Below, piece after piece: positions 22,591 to 34,189 of a stretch of DNA of 64,000 bases (position 1 is its first letter; the number at the start of each line of letters is the position of its first letter). This DNA is from Favolaschia claudopus (lineage: Eukaryota > Basidiomycota > Agaricomycetes > Agaricales > Mycenaceae), in NCBI GenBank assembly GCA_037176885.1, contig JAWWNJ010000304.1, positions 1 to 64,000 of the forward strand. Reading direction: 5' to 3'. Made by a program: the position numbers and the translations under genes. A model generated the notes under the pieces. That model ran no database searches and had not been told where the DNA came from. It worked only from the letters and a program-made list of their open reading frames with translations.

Positions 22591-23819
22591 GAATTCGAAT
22601 TGAGAGAACCCTGTTCAGAACAAAGGTCGGTACTATTGTGCCCAATGGGTATGAATTCTCCCATTGGGTCTGAATTCACGATTTCCTGCTCCGTCCCTTT
22701 ACTTTTGCCCCCGGAATTTTCCGGCATGTATTCTAGTAGTAGTAACGCATAATTCTACCAAAGGGCTTGAGCATTCGTGAAGAGGAAGATATTGAAATAT
22801 CAGCCCTATACGGCGATTTAATATATAAAGGACCTGTAATGAAAGGTGGACCTTTTATATATAAAGGCCTTTCGTTAAAGGTCGAATTTATTTATATACT
22901 AGCGTAACGTACCTATCAATGGATGCCCGGGCGCACCATGTGGCGGCGTCGTCTGGCGGAATCGACCGCCCTGGCGCGTTTGCGGGATGGCGGGAGGCGC
23001 TCAGTGGCGGTGTGACGCATCACCACCCAAATTGGGTGCGATAATTCGCGCCCCACCGCCGCTGTACCGCCAATTCAGTGGAGAGGACGCAAGTAGATAG
23101 GCTTACCTTTATAATTCAATGTGTAGTATGGGCCAGAATGCCTTGAGCGGCTCGCACGACGACGGCCTCTTTGGGGGAAATGGTGGGTGGCTTTTGTTTG
23201 TCGCTGTTTGAGCGCGATCCGATTGCCGGCACTTGCCGATTCCCAAATTTCCCTGCTCAAATGTTAATATAGTGGTGTAGGTTTGCTTAGGATCTATGTA
23301 GTATGTGTTCATGGAGTAGGCTGGGACTGTTTTCAAATGGCGCGCCGTATGAATTAGGATCATATTTGCCACTATTTGTACGGCCATCATTTTGCGAGAA
23401 TATTGGACGGGCCAGATTCGAATGCTCAGAGAAAGATACTAGCATTTATACTTGTACATATATAGTCCCTTGGCCAAATACGATATCAATTAGAACCGTT
23501 TTACACCCAAGAATGTGAACATCAGTTGTGCCTCAACATTCGGCGTTATTCGGTCATTCGGCTTTCAGACACCAGAGTCGAAAAGCTCGAAGTCCTAAGC
23601 GCCTAAGGCGCTTAACACATTGCTTGGGCGGAAAAATGTACAAGTCGCGTTTAAAAATCGCAGGTTGTTATCGGAGTTCACACAATTCACTCTTGGCAAG
23701 TAATCAATTATAGATATTAACAGTAGAACCATTCAGAGCTGTAGATTAAGACAATAAATAAAAGTTATCGATGCTTCAGTTGAATAAAGACATAATTCAG
23801 AGACACGAATCAAATCCTC
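22591..23819. other. Gene-poor DNA
   Basis: The stretch includes the AT-rich motif at 22854-22883 (listed separately), GC-rich GTGGCGG/CCGCCA words at 22930-23080 and no supported gene. The short minus-strand frames near 23075-23390 have no family likeness. Confidence 0.5.
22854..22883 (-). repeat. 30-bp AT-rich motif, inverted partner of 10342-10371
   Basis: The forward strand reads TTTATATATAAAGGCC and then CTTTCGTTAAAGGTC. It matches the reverse complement of the left copy except for the four central bases of its inner palindrome. Additional AAAGG/CCTTT words flank it at 22826-22853. Confidence 0.6.
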
Positions 23820-26805
23820 TCAACACAGCGGCTGGTTGAGCAGCGATGCAAGAGCATAAAATGATTTGCAGGAATTACCGAGTACGCCTACAGGCCAATG
23901 ATCAGAGAAATAGAATATTTTACGAGAGGGCAGCAGGACATACTTTTTTTTTGACGGGCCAGGCCGCACATTTTCAGTGTCGGCTTTGCGCTTAGCTGCC
24001 GCTGCGAGCTTCTCCGCCGCTTTCTGCTCTTTCTTCTTCATCGCATCTTCCGTATGTCTTCCATGGTACGCTTCTTCGGTGCGACGTAACCGGCCTTAAC
24101 AGTGCGTTCGCTCGCACCGCGGAGACCGAGAATGCGGGGTTCAGGTGGTGGAGCGCGCGCGCCCAAGGCTGCGGGTTCAGCGGGAAGTGGGCGGTGCCGG
24201 GTGGAGGAGGAGGAAAAAAGAAAACTCCGTGGTCACGGTCGCGAGCAGCTCGGTCGAGCTTTTTCTGAGCTGCGGCGGCAGCGGCGGCGGCTTCGCGATT
24301 CGGATTGCGTTGCGTCGAGACAGTGCCGAGCTGCCACCTGTTGCCGCCCTCCGCATCGTGACCCAGGAGGTATCCGGTGTCCGCATCTCCGCCCCCAGCC
24401 CCACCAGCAACCCCTCCTCCACCTCTACCTCTGCCTCTGCCTCCTCTCCCTCTTGTTCCACGTCCTCTGGCACCCCCGCCCCTTCCACCGCCTCGCCCTT
24501 GGCCCGCTGGAGTCGCTGCTTTGGGAGCTTTGGGAGCATTTGAAAGCGGACGGGACTCCGGAAAGTCATCCGCTGTCAGCGCTGACAGCACTCTTACCGG
24601 CGTCGTTATGGTAACGACGGGTGGAGCTGCGTGAGCTGCAGCGGTCGGGGGCGCGGGGTGTCTGTGGGGGGAGGGAAGGACGGGAGCGGTGGAGGCAGTG
24701 GTCGTTGTCGTTGTCGTGGAGGCAGGGGTCGTTGTCGTTGTCGTCGTGGCAGGGGCTATCCCCGTCATCGCTGGTAATGGGGGAGTCACTTCGGGAGCGG
24801 TAGTCGACGGTGCCGAGGGAGTTGGGGTTGACGGACTACGAGCCGTAAAAACATGTCGGAGCGGCGATGGATTTGCCGTAGTAGCGCGTTGGAATGCCGT
24901 CTGTGGACGCCCGTACGTTGATCCTGCTCGTGTAGGCGTGGACGGAACCGACACGGATCCAGCAGCAAGCAACGCCGTCGCACTCGCGAACGGACGAGCC
25001 GGAGGCGGGGCGGACGCAGGTGCAGGACGTTGAGGATTACCGAAGGTCGGGGTTGATGGCATTGAAGTATGGGGCGGAAAAATCCAGTTCTGTGTCAATC
25101 CAGACGGCGCGGGAGCTGGGGGTGCTGCTGCCGGTTCTGAATTTGCGGTGCTGGAGTTGTAGCTGGAGGTGTCGTCGAGAAAGAACGCATGATGTCGTCA
25201 ACCCGATCGCCAGACGGTGTATCGCCTGTGATCATCGACAGCGGGTTAGGGCCGGGGGTACCTGCGATGTTTGGAGGGCAGAGAAGGCATCGAAGTTGGA
25301 TAGGGTCTCGTTCGAGAGGGGGAAGTAGTTGAGGTCCAGATCTAAAGGCGGGTAGTCTTGCTGACCAAAGTCTTCATCCTCACCCGGCAAGAACAGACTA
25401 GTGCGGGAGGAGAGCCATTCGAAGGTGGTTCAGATGCTGTGGGCGGTGCCTCCAAAGCTGGAGAGATTGGTGGTGGAGTTGGAGGCGAAAGTTGGGCCCA
25501 TTTTCGGAGGAGGTCGATGTCGGTGTCTCAGAGGGAGGAATATCGGCAGGTCCACGGCTACCACGGTTTCAGTTTGCTCTTCAGTGTTGGATTGTGTCGT
25601 GTTGTCGAGCTCAGAGCTCTCCTGAGTACGTATGGCGCGTTCTCGTCGAGTTTGGTGGTCTGAAATATTGTTACTGTATTAGCATTGATAACGATGAATA
25701 TAACTTCAATAACGTACCAAACACCTTCTTCCCAAACTGGTGAAGGGGCTTCACGACTTGGTCCTCCCATCCCGAGTGTGCTTGGTCGAATGTATGGCCA
25801 GCAGCGGTGACGCCGTGGCAGTAAGCTGGAAGAAAATGAGATCAGCACACGGTCACGAGTAACGCGAGTGACGCGTACGTCTGCGTCCAATTCTCCTCCC
25901 AAGTTCGGTATCGGCCCAACAAGCATTGTACCTCCAACCAACCCTGTTTTTTGCTCGACGTAGGCATGGACATGCTTGAGTAAAGGTCCGACCTCGTCAA
26001 TCCCTCTGCAAAAATCATCTAAATATGAATTAAGGCTGATCGATAATCGCACTCACTGCTGGAAGGCCTCTGGTGTGCGCACTGACTCTGTCGAGATCGT
26101 CGAAGGCTTCTTCTGTGCTTGATACAACTGCTCAACAATTGCCATCTCCTCCGCTGTCGCCTCCAATTGTAACCGCTTAACGATTTGTTGCCGGAGAGTC
26201 TGCTGAGCTCTTCGACCCCTGGAAACCCGCTCCTTCCGCTCCTCAATAGTTTCTCCATCATCTCCGGTACCCATGAGATTTTTGAAGCCCTCAGCCTCAA
26301 GAGCAGCGTTGATAATAGCTTTATTTCGCTTCTCCCAAATCTGTCGACGCTGCGAACGACGATGCTGACGCGAACTACCCCCAAGCGCAGCAATAATCTC
26401 CCCTACCGCACCACTGCTGGATGACGCCGGGGTTGCTTCATTCAAGGCTTTCTTTTCTTTTTGAGAGCGATTATTATACCAATTACGAACGACCTGCGCG
26501 ACAAGACGGTGAGTAAATGCTCAAAATTCAGTACAAAATCAATTTGCCTTGTTCTCAGTCACTATTGCCGCGCCAATGGCTAACGTCTCCTGTGGAGATC
26601 TCGCATCCTCCCCTATTGCTGCGCCGGTCGAATCCACCAGCGGAAATCCCAGCCGTCGTTCCACAGGCCAGTTCTGCAACCAGCCGCGAACAACTTTGAT
26701 CCAAAAATTTCCCAGATGAGGCTGCAACTCGAGAAACTCGGGCCAGAAAGACTCCAAGTACGCTGCTTTGTCTGCAGGAAGCTGTGACTTTCTCCCCTTT
26801 GGCAT
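23820..26805 (-). pseudogene. Homeodomain-like/RGG-rich agaric protein, multi-exon, several frameshifts
   Basis: The start at 26805 reads MPKGRKSQLPADKAAYLESF. The next exon carries VVRNWYNNRSQKEKK, which resembles the recognition helix of a homeodomain, then GGSSRQHRRSQRRQIWEKR helices. Later exons hold HGVTAAGHTF and FGKKVF, an acidic stretch (FGQQDYPPLDLDLNYF), a Pro/Thr-rich tract, an RGRGG/GRGRG box near 24420 and a basic tail (VAPKKRTMED, then KAAEKLAAAAKRKAD). I recall similar multi-copy proteins in Agaricomycetes but no assigned function; DNA binding is inference. The frame changes without good introns near 25290, 25130, 24125 and 24045, so this copy looks decayed. The 3' end is uncertain because a GTATGT donor follows the poly-Lys at about 23945. 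Confidence 0.55.
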
Positions 26806-27247
26806 GGTCGACGAGAACGAAGTACAGGAAAATAATGGTGAGCAAGTGCAGCAAGGTATAATATTGTTGCGAGAGTTGACCACTACAGAGAGCGTCCGAG
26901 AGGTGAGTGGTCGAAACAGAGGACTTGTACGTGTTGTCGTTTAGGGATTGACTAATTTTTCTCAATCGGAAACAGGACCAATTTGCTATTGATTTCCTAA
27001 CGAGGTAAACATTGGCCCTGTTCCTTCCATAGATCTCCGTGTCAGCTGTTCCTTCCACAGATCTGCGTGTCGGACCGATTGTCGTCAAGTACGGTACCTA
27101 AATGGGTTTCAAGGTGTGTCTCATCAGGTGAATTTACTTCTTTCTGATGTTCCTCATGTGCATCTCGCTAAATTCTAGTTGTCACATCGCCGATGAGAAG
27201 TTGGCCGGCCGCCTTAAGATTCTGACTCCGGCACAGTGTACTTTAAG

Positions 27248-27984
27248 ATGCCCCAAGAAATTCAAATCGACATTCACACTCACATTCACCACCACCTCCC
27301 TCCGACCATGACTGCTGCCCAACCCCCCTCCTCAGCCGTCCCCCAAACCGAGCTTCAAGAGCTTATTGCCCTCGTTTCTCGCCTTTCTGCTGCCTCCACA
27401 GAGGCCATGCGCCTCGCCGTTGAGGTCCAAGGTATGAGTATCTTTCATGTTATGAGACAATTTCTCTTATTTTGCTCAAACAGCTCGATTGCCCGTTGTG
27501 GTCGCCGTAGAGGTCTCCGCTGCCAGTTCTGCAGCGACTACCGCTGCTCAGGCCGCCGCCGCTCAGGCCGCCGCCGCTCAGGCCACCGCCGCTCAGGCCG
27601 CCGCTGCTCCTCCTCCCCCGCCGAGTCCACCTCCCGCTCATGATTTCGATGAAGGGGGCCCTATATTCGTCCGCGGTGTTCCCCTCACTCCCGCCGAACT
27701 TGAAACAGCTCATCCACCGGGTTCGGGTGAGACCTGGTATGTTGTTATTCGTGGACGAGAGCCCGGGATGTATCATTCCGCGTGAGTTCTTTTGTCTAGT
27801 CTCTTTTTTCTTTCGTTTTACTAATTTCTATACTGCTAGTAAGCTTGCGGATGCACAATGCAACGGTGTTCCCTACCAGCTCAAGGCCAAGAAAACCTCT
27901 CGGATTCAAGCTCTCGACTATTATCGTGAGCATTACCAGGGCCCGGATAGCGAGAGTGGTGTTCAGAAATGGATCGAGCCGTAG
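27248..27984 (+). CDS. Small protein with RNase H1 N-terminal/viroplasmin-like domain
   Basis: Exons 27248-27431, 27484-27781 and 27840-27984 join in phase and give 208 residues. After a short N-terminal helix and an Ala/Gln repeat (four to five copies of a 15-bp unit, AQAAA) and a Pro run, the C-terminal 60 residues read GETWYVVIRGREPGMY, then a Lys-rich KAKKTSRIQALDYY, ending VQKWIEP. This is the layout of the RNase H1 N-terminal or caulimovirus viroplasmin domain, a small fold that binds RNA/DNA hybrids. No RNase H catalytic domain follows, so it is a stand-alone domain, a form common in agaric genomes. ATG 27308 is an alternative start. Confidence 0.7.
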
Positions 27985-28113
27985 TTTTCTCGTTATATGT
28001 TGTAAATCTGTTGCAATTGGATTTTTCTCGGCGCCGTTTGTGTTTTCTGTACCGCTTGAAAAGTTTTGCAAAACTAGTAGAGAATTACACGGAAACTACA
28101 AATACATTGATTC

Positions 28114-29120
28114 TAACAATTCTCGTGCCGTCGTCGCTCCATGTAAGCCTCGAAATGAACAAAAAAACTAGGTAATTTGGGTTGTGGATCTGGAATTGGA
28201 TCATCTTCCACCGGTGGGGTCCAGTACCGCCGCCGCGCTCGGCTACAGTATCCGTGAGTGCGTGCGTGAGGAGGATTAAATTGTCACACTTACAAAGATG
28301 ATGAGGCTGGAATAGGAACATCCGAAGCCTGTTCTTCTTGCGACACCTGTTCCTGTCGGGTAATTGGGCTAAGTTCCCAATCAATTTCCGGAGCGCTTCC
28401 GATGCCATGTGGATCGCCAGCCACTTCTGATATTGTGCTGTGCAGGGTATCAAACAACTAGCTCGTTGATGATGATCCACTTACCGCATACCCATCCCTT
28501 CCTCAAACTCGTCTGAGTCTTCATCTTCATCCTCGACGCCGAAGGCAGACCTGCACATATCGCGATCACTGGAAAATCTTCAAGACATGAAAGTACCCTC
28601 GCTAGTTACCAAGATACGGTCAAGGCTCACCTGTCTGCGTGTCCTGGACGGGCTGGGGAACGTGATCGCGACGCCAAGACCTCGGTTGATTCTTTCTCGG
28701 CGTCGGCCAAACCACGGCTGTTGCTCTCCTTGTTTCGTAATGCGTTTTTTTTCGGTCTAGACTTGTCTGACTTGCGACGATTCGCCTTGATTTGCGCCCT
28801 TCGCTACCGTGTCAATTCGAATGCCCCTCAAATGCTTGCTTTGCTATGCGCCTCCCGCCGTTTCTCTGCCATCTGAATTCGTCTCTTTGCCCGAATTATG
28901 TCTGCGCTGATTGGGACTGTCATGAGTAATCAAAAATTGGTAACATCAACACCTACTTCTGTCGATAATAAGTTGCAGAGGCAATTCGCTTTGCCTCTGC
29001 TGCCGCGCTGCAGGTAAGAAAAGGGAGTCAGGTAATGCAATGGAAGTAACAATATGAATATCCGTCCAACCTCGGGTCCTTATTTTTGTTATTTATTCTT
29101 CCCTTCTTCGGTTGCGTCAT
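28114..29120 (-). CDS. Unknown basic protein, multi-exon
   Basis: The ATG at 29120 begins MTQPKKGRINNKNKD. Exons that read well on the minus strand are near 29120-29065, 29012-28970, 28905-28845, 28800-28635 (Lys/Arg/Ser-rich), 28545-28487 (acidic, EDEDEDSDEFEEG), 28445-28300 and 28240-28114, ending FEAYMERRRHENC. Two early exons join to a helix (YYRQ, then IIRAKRRIQMAEKRR) that I associate with repeated, possibly transposon-linked agaric proteins. I cannot name a function. The highly basic then acidic composition suggests a nuclear protein. Not every splice junction could be fixed, so frames in the middle are uncertain. Confidence 0.45.
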
Positions 29121-31060
29121 GTTGTTGTTGCGGTGTGAAGGAAAGAGCGGTGGTGGCTATGCAGCACCTAAAGTCGACGAGCAAAGTAGACATGGAAGGC
29201 GATCAGACAAAGTGGTGAATATTTCGACTTGTCCACTTACCCTATTCTCGTAGCACCGAGCCCCACCGTTTGAATCCTCCCCGTTTGAATTGATTCTTAC
29301 CAAACTGCCGCATTTCCTTCCAGGAACATGAAGATTGTGAGCAATACCTTGTTTTGGAGCACCACTTGAGTTTTGCAGAGAGTTATAGACTTACTTCCGA
29401 GGGTCCCAACTCAAATTGATCCACAAATTGAGTCAAACTTGATCTGATACTGGTCATTGAAGATCGGAACCTTGAACTTGAATTTCGGTGCTCCGACAGG
29501 TTTCTACATGTTAGATGTTTGGTAGGAGTCAACAGAGTCCCAGATCGTTGCGAAAAACGACCGGTTTATGCCTGGATATCGCGGCTTCGATCAGGTCAGA
29601 GTAAACCTACAGGAACTGACCTTTTTGCATTTGTACGCTGTTCTAATGTAGGTTTCACGAAGATTATCATCAAAGTCCAGTCCAAGAGTTCCTCCAGGTG
29701 GGTGAACACACAATGATACTTGATTTCTTGAGCGGGCTGATCGTGGTCGAAGTCCAAGTGAAGTTGCGCTTCAGTCACACGCGTGACAGGACGTGCCAAT
29801 TTCCTTATATGGACTAATCACTGTCGAAACGCGACTCAAGTATGGCCATTACTCGTTGTTCTGGGGCTCTCGGGTTATCCGGCCCATAATCTAGATACCA
29901 TTTACTTCTGAAAGCTCAAGATCTGCGTTAATATGACATCTGTATGGTCCCAACAACCGTTGACAATTTCGCATTCAAACCATACCAGTCCGAAGCGAAA
30001 ACGACCTCCGGGATGCATAATAAAGCTCCTACAAGTTCAAATTTATGCCAAACGCGTAGGTGCGCAATTTCAACAGGATCAAATTCAATCTCATTAAGTT
30101 ATGAATTGGACAATTTGAGTCGCTGAGGCATCGGCAACGGTCTCTCGGGTCGCATGTGCTATATATCGCAATTTCGACCACGGAGAACAATTTCTAAGGT
30201 ACATCGGTATATTGTGCAGTATAATCTAAGGAATCTGACCATTTCTCACAAATTGACTCGGAGCAGTCAAAGACAAGATTTTTCAACTTACAACCGAGGA
30301 TGTCCAACACACAAAACCTTCCGTGCTTTGAAGTTTGAGTCAAGAAATAAGAGAAACGAGTTAAGTTGCACCTAAATAACTTCTCCTTACCCATCCTCAC
30401 ACTTCTCTGAGCCCGTTGAGGGGTGTACGACCCTCAAAACTTGTTCTGCTTCGATTGTGCAGAGTAGCTTTGCTCGCTGGGTGCAAGAGGGTCAGTTTTG
30501 CGATCTGTTGCTTTGTATTTCAATTATTTGACTCTGGATTAGGTAGAAGATCAAACTGGACCCAAAGAATGCTCAGCCCCTGTCCAGTTTCAGTCGTCCA
30601 GACGGTTCTTACACTCGCAAAATTTTTGTTCCTTCCACGCACGGCTCACAAGATGTGCTTGACTTATAAACCTGTAACCTTGGATTCTTGCAGGGACCTA
30701 CCATAGAGATATAACTGTCATGTACAGAGCAGACGAATGTATACCGTTGCAGCACATTCTAACAAAATCCTTGTTCCTGTCTCGCTTCGGCCCTTTCGGA
30801 CTAATTCGGATAAACGAATCCTCACTCGCCGGCAATCTCCCATACCCCGTTCCGGAAGGTGGACCACCGGGCCGTGCACTGGATTTGCCGATATGCCGCT
30901 TTGGGCACAGTGATGCGTGAGCAATTTGGTTGATTAGTCATCTTTCGTCCCTTGTCGTTTACCATCACCTATACGTCTTGACCTTGCTTTAGTAAGGTCC
31001 TTTCAGGTGACAATTCGACGCCCGAAACCTGCCAAAAACAAACAACCACAAACAGTTTCT
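29121..31060. other. Long gene-free stretch
   Basis: AT-rich to balanced DNA with short frames only and none with family likeness. It may hold a degraded long-terminal-repeat or other transposon remnant, but no paired repeat was found inside the window. Confidence 0.4.
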
Positions 31061-31063
31061 CTA

Positions 31064-31256
31064 CCAAAACAGGCAAAACACACTGCCCAGAAGGGCTAAT
31101 TGCCAAAACAGAGCAGTCCAAAACAAGGCTGCATGCCAAAACAGGCAAGAGCTGTTGCCCAGAAAGGCTATTGCCAAAACAGAGCAGTCCCAAACAAGGC
31201 TGCATGCCAAAACAGGCAAGAGCTGTTGCCCAGAAAGGCTGACTGCCAGAACAGGT
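31064..31256. repeat. 71-72-bp tandem repeat, about 2.7 units
   Basis: Units begin with CCAAAACAGGCAA at 31064, 31136 and 31207. Each contains TGCCCAGAA and GCCAAAACAGAGCAG. The first unit is the most diverged. No open frame is conserved. Confidence 0.8.
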
Positions 31257-31324
31257 CAGGCCAGAAGGAGTCAAATCGGGTGCCGAGATGCATGTCTGCT
31301 AAATTGGGTCGAAACCAAACATGT

Positions 31325-31619
31325 ACAAACATTAGAGCGAGCCAAGCAGGTCGATATTCCCTGTCTGCCAGGAACAAACACGTACAAACATTAGAGCGAG
31401 TCAGGCAGGTCGATATTCCCTGTCTGCCAGGAACAAACACGTACAAACATTAGAGCAAGTCAGGCAGGTCGATATTCCCTGTCTGCCAGGAACAAACACG
31501 TACAAACATTAGAGCGAGCCAGGCAGGTCGATATTCCCTGTCTGCCAGGAACAAACACGTACAAACATTAGAGCGAGCCAGGCAGGTCGATATTCCCTGT
31601 CTGCCAGGAACAAACACGT
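31325..31619. repeat. 59-bp minisatellite, five near-identical units
   Basis: Units start with ACAAACATTAGAGCGAG at 31325, 31384, 31443, 31502 and 31561, and the next start (31620) breaks off. Units differ at one to three positions. Each holds the near-palindrome GGCAGGTCGATATTCCCTGTCTGCC. The low divergence implies recent expansion or homogenisation. There are no unique spacers, so it is not CRISPR-like. Confidence 0.92.
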
Positions 31620-32111
31620 ACAAACATCGTTTCAGAGTCACGCGCGTCCTTTTCTCCTCCTCACTACAGCGAAGTTCTTCAGACTTGCAATGACTTCTTC
31701 CTCTTGGTCTCGTCAGTAATAAATAAACATACCGGTAATAACGGATCGTTCGAAGCTTGGTTCGAAGCTCGCCTTACCTAACACTCTATCTAAATTAAGT
31801 TCACGCGTCCACCATTACTGGCATAGTACCCCGACACGCGTCTTACATTGTCTCCGCTTGCTAATTTCTTCGTTTCAACTCTTCAAACTCACAGACGGTC
31901 ATGTCTCAGGGCGCTGAACCCAACTCTCGCGACGAAGAGATGGAACATCCACCGTCTGTCGACACCGTAACCGCATGTGTGCTCCCTGACTTTTTCCAGA
32001 CACTTGTCCTTCACTTCGGAACAGCTTCAAACAAACTGGAATCTCGTCCGGTGCGTCTGCCTTTACAGCTAGTCCAGTTACTTCAGTGCTCCTGACCTTC
32101 TTAGTCTCCAT

Positions 32112-33848
32112 ATGAACTCACCGTGTTTCGAGTATCCCATGGAACGCCCTATCACGGAAACGTCGTCTCAAACCATGCGATTCACATCGAACTCGTCCCC
32201 ACTTCTCATTCAAGCCGCGCATGAATCTCGAAACCCACATGTATCCGTCCTGGAAGCCCGTATTCGCAAATGGATGCCCATAGGCGAAGCTGCAGTATCT
32301 GCCTACGAACAGCAGGTCCAAAAAATGGAAAGAGACTTGCTCCTAGCGAAAATGAAGCTAGGATGGGCAAAACTTATTGTTACAGGCACAGAATCTGCGT
32401 TACATCCCATTTCTCGTATTCCATTGGAGATATGGATTCACATCTTTACTTGGGCATACGGTCACGAAAACGAATGGCCTGTCGTGTCCTTAATCGACTT
32501 GAGTCAGGTCTGCAGGCACTGGAGACAGATGCTGACCAACTCCGCAGCTGCCTCTCTTTGGAATCCTCTGCATCTGGGTGCAGGTGATTCTCTTGACAAG
32601 AAGTCGAAAAAACTTCAGTATATCACGGCTTCCGGCATTGTCGACGTCATTATGCCCACCGAACGGTCGCAACTGAACGAGAAGCTCCTGGTGACTATCT
32701 TTCGCCAACCGCTTCAGGATGCACCCATTCCTCGCATTCGGAACCTAGCTCTTCACGATTTCTATTCTCCGTCCGGCTACCTGGCACGATCTTTCTTTCA
32801 TCAAACTGCGCCCCTTCCTGACATCGCCAATCTTTACGTCGTCGGACCTCCATGGAATACAGGACGTTACCCTTCCACAGAAGGCCTGCCCCACTGGGCC
32901 ACGCATTTGGAGGAAAGCAATCTCCAACCTGAAATCCACATCGAATCTGAAATGCAGTCCTTGACTTTGATTCAGACTTTCGAACCTGACCGCCGACTCC
33001 ATATCTCTTGGTCTTCTTTGACTGTCTACGCCGAACTCAACACGGCTCGCGCTGATGGGATGCTCCCCGCATCGCATTTACAGCGTCTCTCGTCCCTCAC
33101 CAAACTCTCTTTGGGAGGAGTTTTCTTGCCGATCGGTGCGGATCGCGTCGAATTGCTTAGTCTGTCGTGCTTTGAATACATAGTTCCTTGGAAGTGGATC
33201 TCCGGGTCCACGACATTTCAAGGAATCGATTGCCCTAACCTAACTGAGTTGCACCTTTCAGGAAGCTCGGACAGGACCTTGCACGTCACGGAAGCTAGCC
33301 ATCGATTTCACCAGGACCTAGAGGAATTCCTTCCTCGTTGCCCGCTCCTCCAGACTTTGGAAATTTCCCTTCCGGTCCCCTACTCCTTATCCGTCCTGCT
33401 TTCCCACCTCCGATCCTGTCCCTCTCTCCTTCGACTGGATCTCGGTACCTGTCACACAGAGTGTGTCAACGAATTGTTTTTCCGGGAGTTGTGCGACCTC
33501 TCCTTGATTCCAAATCTTCGCTTCTTGAGATTATCTGAGGGCGGGTACTCGAGAACTCAAGCGAGCGCTATGGACGAAATCGGTTCCGAAGTGACAGTGA
33601 TGCAAATGATTAGAACACGCTTCGAAAATAAATTGCAGTTTCTTTCCTTTACCCCCAAAGCCCAGGAGAGAAGGTGGCGTGCTGAACGTACCATACAGGA
33701 GTGGGAGCCAGAGTTTTCATCCAAATGGGATGATCCTCTTGGTCATGCCACGGGCTTTGAATGGAGTCTACCCCATGCAGCGCGACTAGCTATAGAACAC
33801 TTCATGGCAACCCAAGCCATACGGACCATCGAACTTATGCCAGTATAA
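32112..33848 (+). CDS. F-box protein, paralogue of the gene at 60380
   Basis: One uninterrupted frame of 578 residues. Residues about 45-100 form a coiled helix (WMPIGEAAVSAYEQQVQKME), followed by an F-box (HPISRIPLEIWIHIFTWA, then SQVCRHWRQMLTNSAAASLW). The rest is LRR-like (LTKLSLGGVFLP, LLQTLEISLPVPYSL, LRSCPSLLRLDLG). It aligns end to end with 60380-62167, including IPWKW/VPWNW and FLRLSEGG/FLRLAEGG. Function: probable SCF substrate adaptor, target unknown. ATG 32151 is an alternative start. An upstream ATG at 31901 opens 50 codons, and a short ATGTCTCA frame also precedes the paralogue, but neither joins in frame by an obvious intron. They may be upstream frames that affect translation. 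Confidence 0.85.
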   Translation: MNSPCFEYPMERPITETSSQTMRFTSNSSPLLIQAAHESRNPHVSVLEARIRKWMPIGEAAVSAYEQQVQKMERDLLLAKMKLGWAKLIVTGTESALHPISRIPLEIWIHIFTWAYGHENEWPVVSLIDLSQVCRHWRQMLTNSAAASLWNPLHLGAGDSLDKKSKKLQYITASGIVDVIMPTERSQLNEKLLVTIFRQPLQDAPIPRIRNLALHDFYSPSGYLARSFFHQTAPLPDIANLYVVGPPWNTGRYPSTEGLPHWATHLEESNLQPEIHIESEMQSLTLIQTFEPDRRLHISWSSLTVYAELNTARADGMLPASHLQRLSSLTKLSLGGVFLPIGADRVELLSLSCFEYIVPWKWISGSTTFQGIDCPNLTELHLSGSSDRTLHVTEASHRFHQDLEEFLPRCPLLQTLEISLPVPYSLSVLLSHLRSCPSLLRLDLGTCHTECVNELFFRELCDLSLIPNLRFLRLSEGGYSRTQASAMDEIGSEVTVMQMIRTRFENKLQFLSFTPKAQERRWRAERTIQEWEPEFSSKWDDPLGHATGFEWSLPHAARLAIEHFMATQAIRTIELMPV

Positions 33849-34189
33849 ACTCTGCCAGGCTAGTCACGCGCACTGAGTGTAGTTTTCGTCGAAAGGATTG
33901 CAACCCGTTTATCTTCGCTCCCGATAAGTACTACGCGTTGGCACCGTATCCGCTGTTTATTTGCTCTCTTACAAATTCTCGTCCTCACACACAATTCGCT
34001 GACCAAACGCGCATTCTATCACTTCAACTGACTACGCGCATACTTCGTTACTTTCCATCAATTGAGTCTCTGTCTTTTCGCTTCCGTCTCCGCCTCTTCG
34101 TATGACATCGATGCCCTTCGCTTACGCGTCTCTAGCGGCACCACTTTCGACATGCTGTCGTCGCTGTGATCTACGGTCCAGTTAGTCCT

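Noticed and set aside
24102..24634. Plus-strand frames opposite the RGG region
   Set aside because: GC-rich shadows of the minus-strand gene with no splice structure.
23992..25098. A 368-residue Pro/Thr/Gly-rich minus-strand frame as a gene of its own
   Set aside because: It is the low-complexity middle of the homeodomain-like/RGG gene; its ends leave the coding frame at the points where the conserved tail shifts.
27545..27610. Ala/Gln-coding 15-bp repeat as an independent mobile or regulatory repeat
   Set aside because: It is in frame within the viroplasmin-like gene and is explained as a protein repeat.
29121..31060. A retrotransposon LTR
   Set aside because: No paired terminal repeat, primer-binding site or gag/pol frame could be seen in the window.
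31325..31619. CRISPR-like array
   Set aside because: The 59-bp units are directly adjoining with no unique spacers, and the organism is a fungus.
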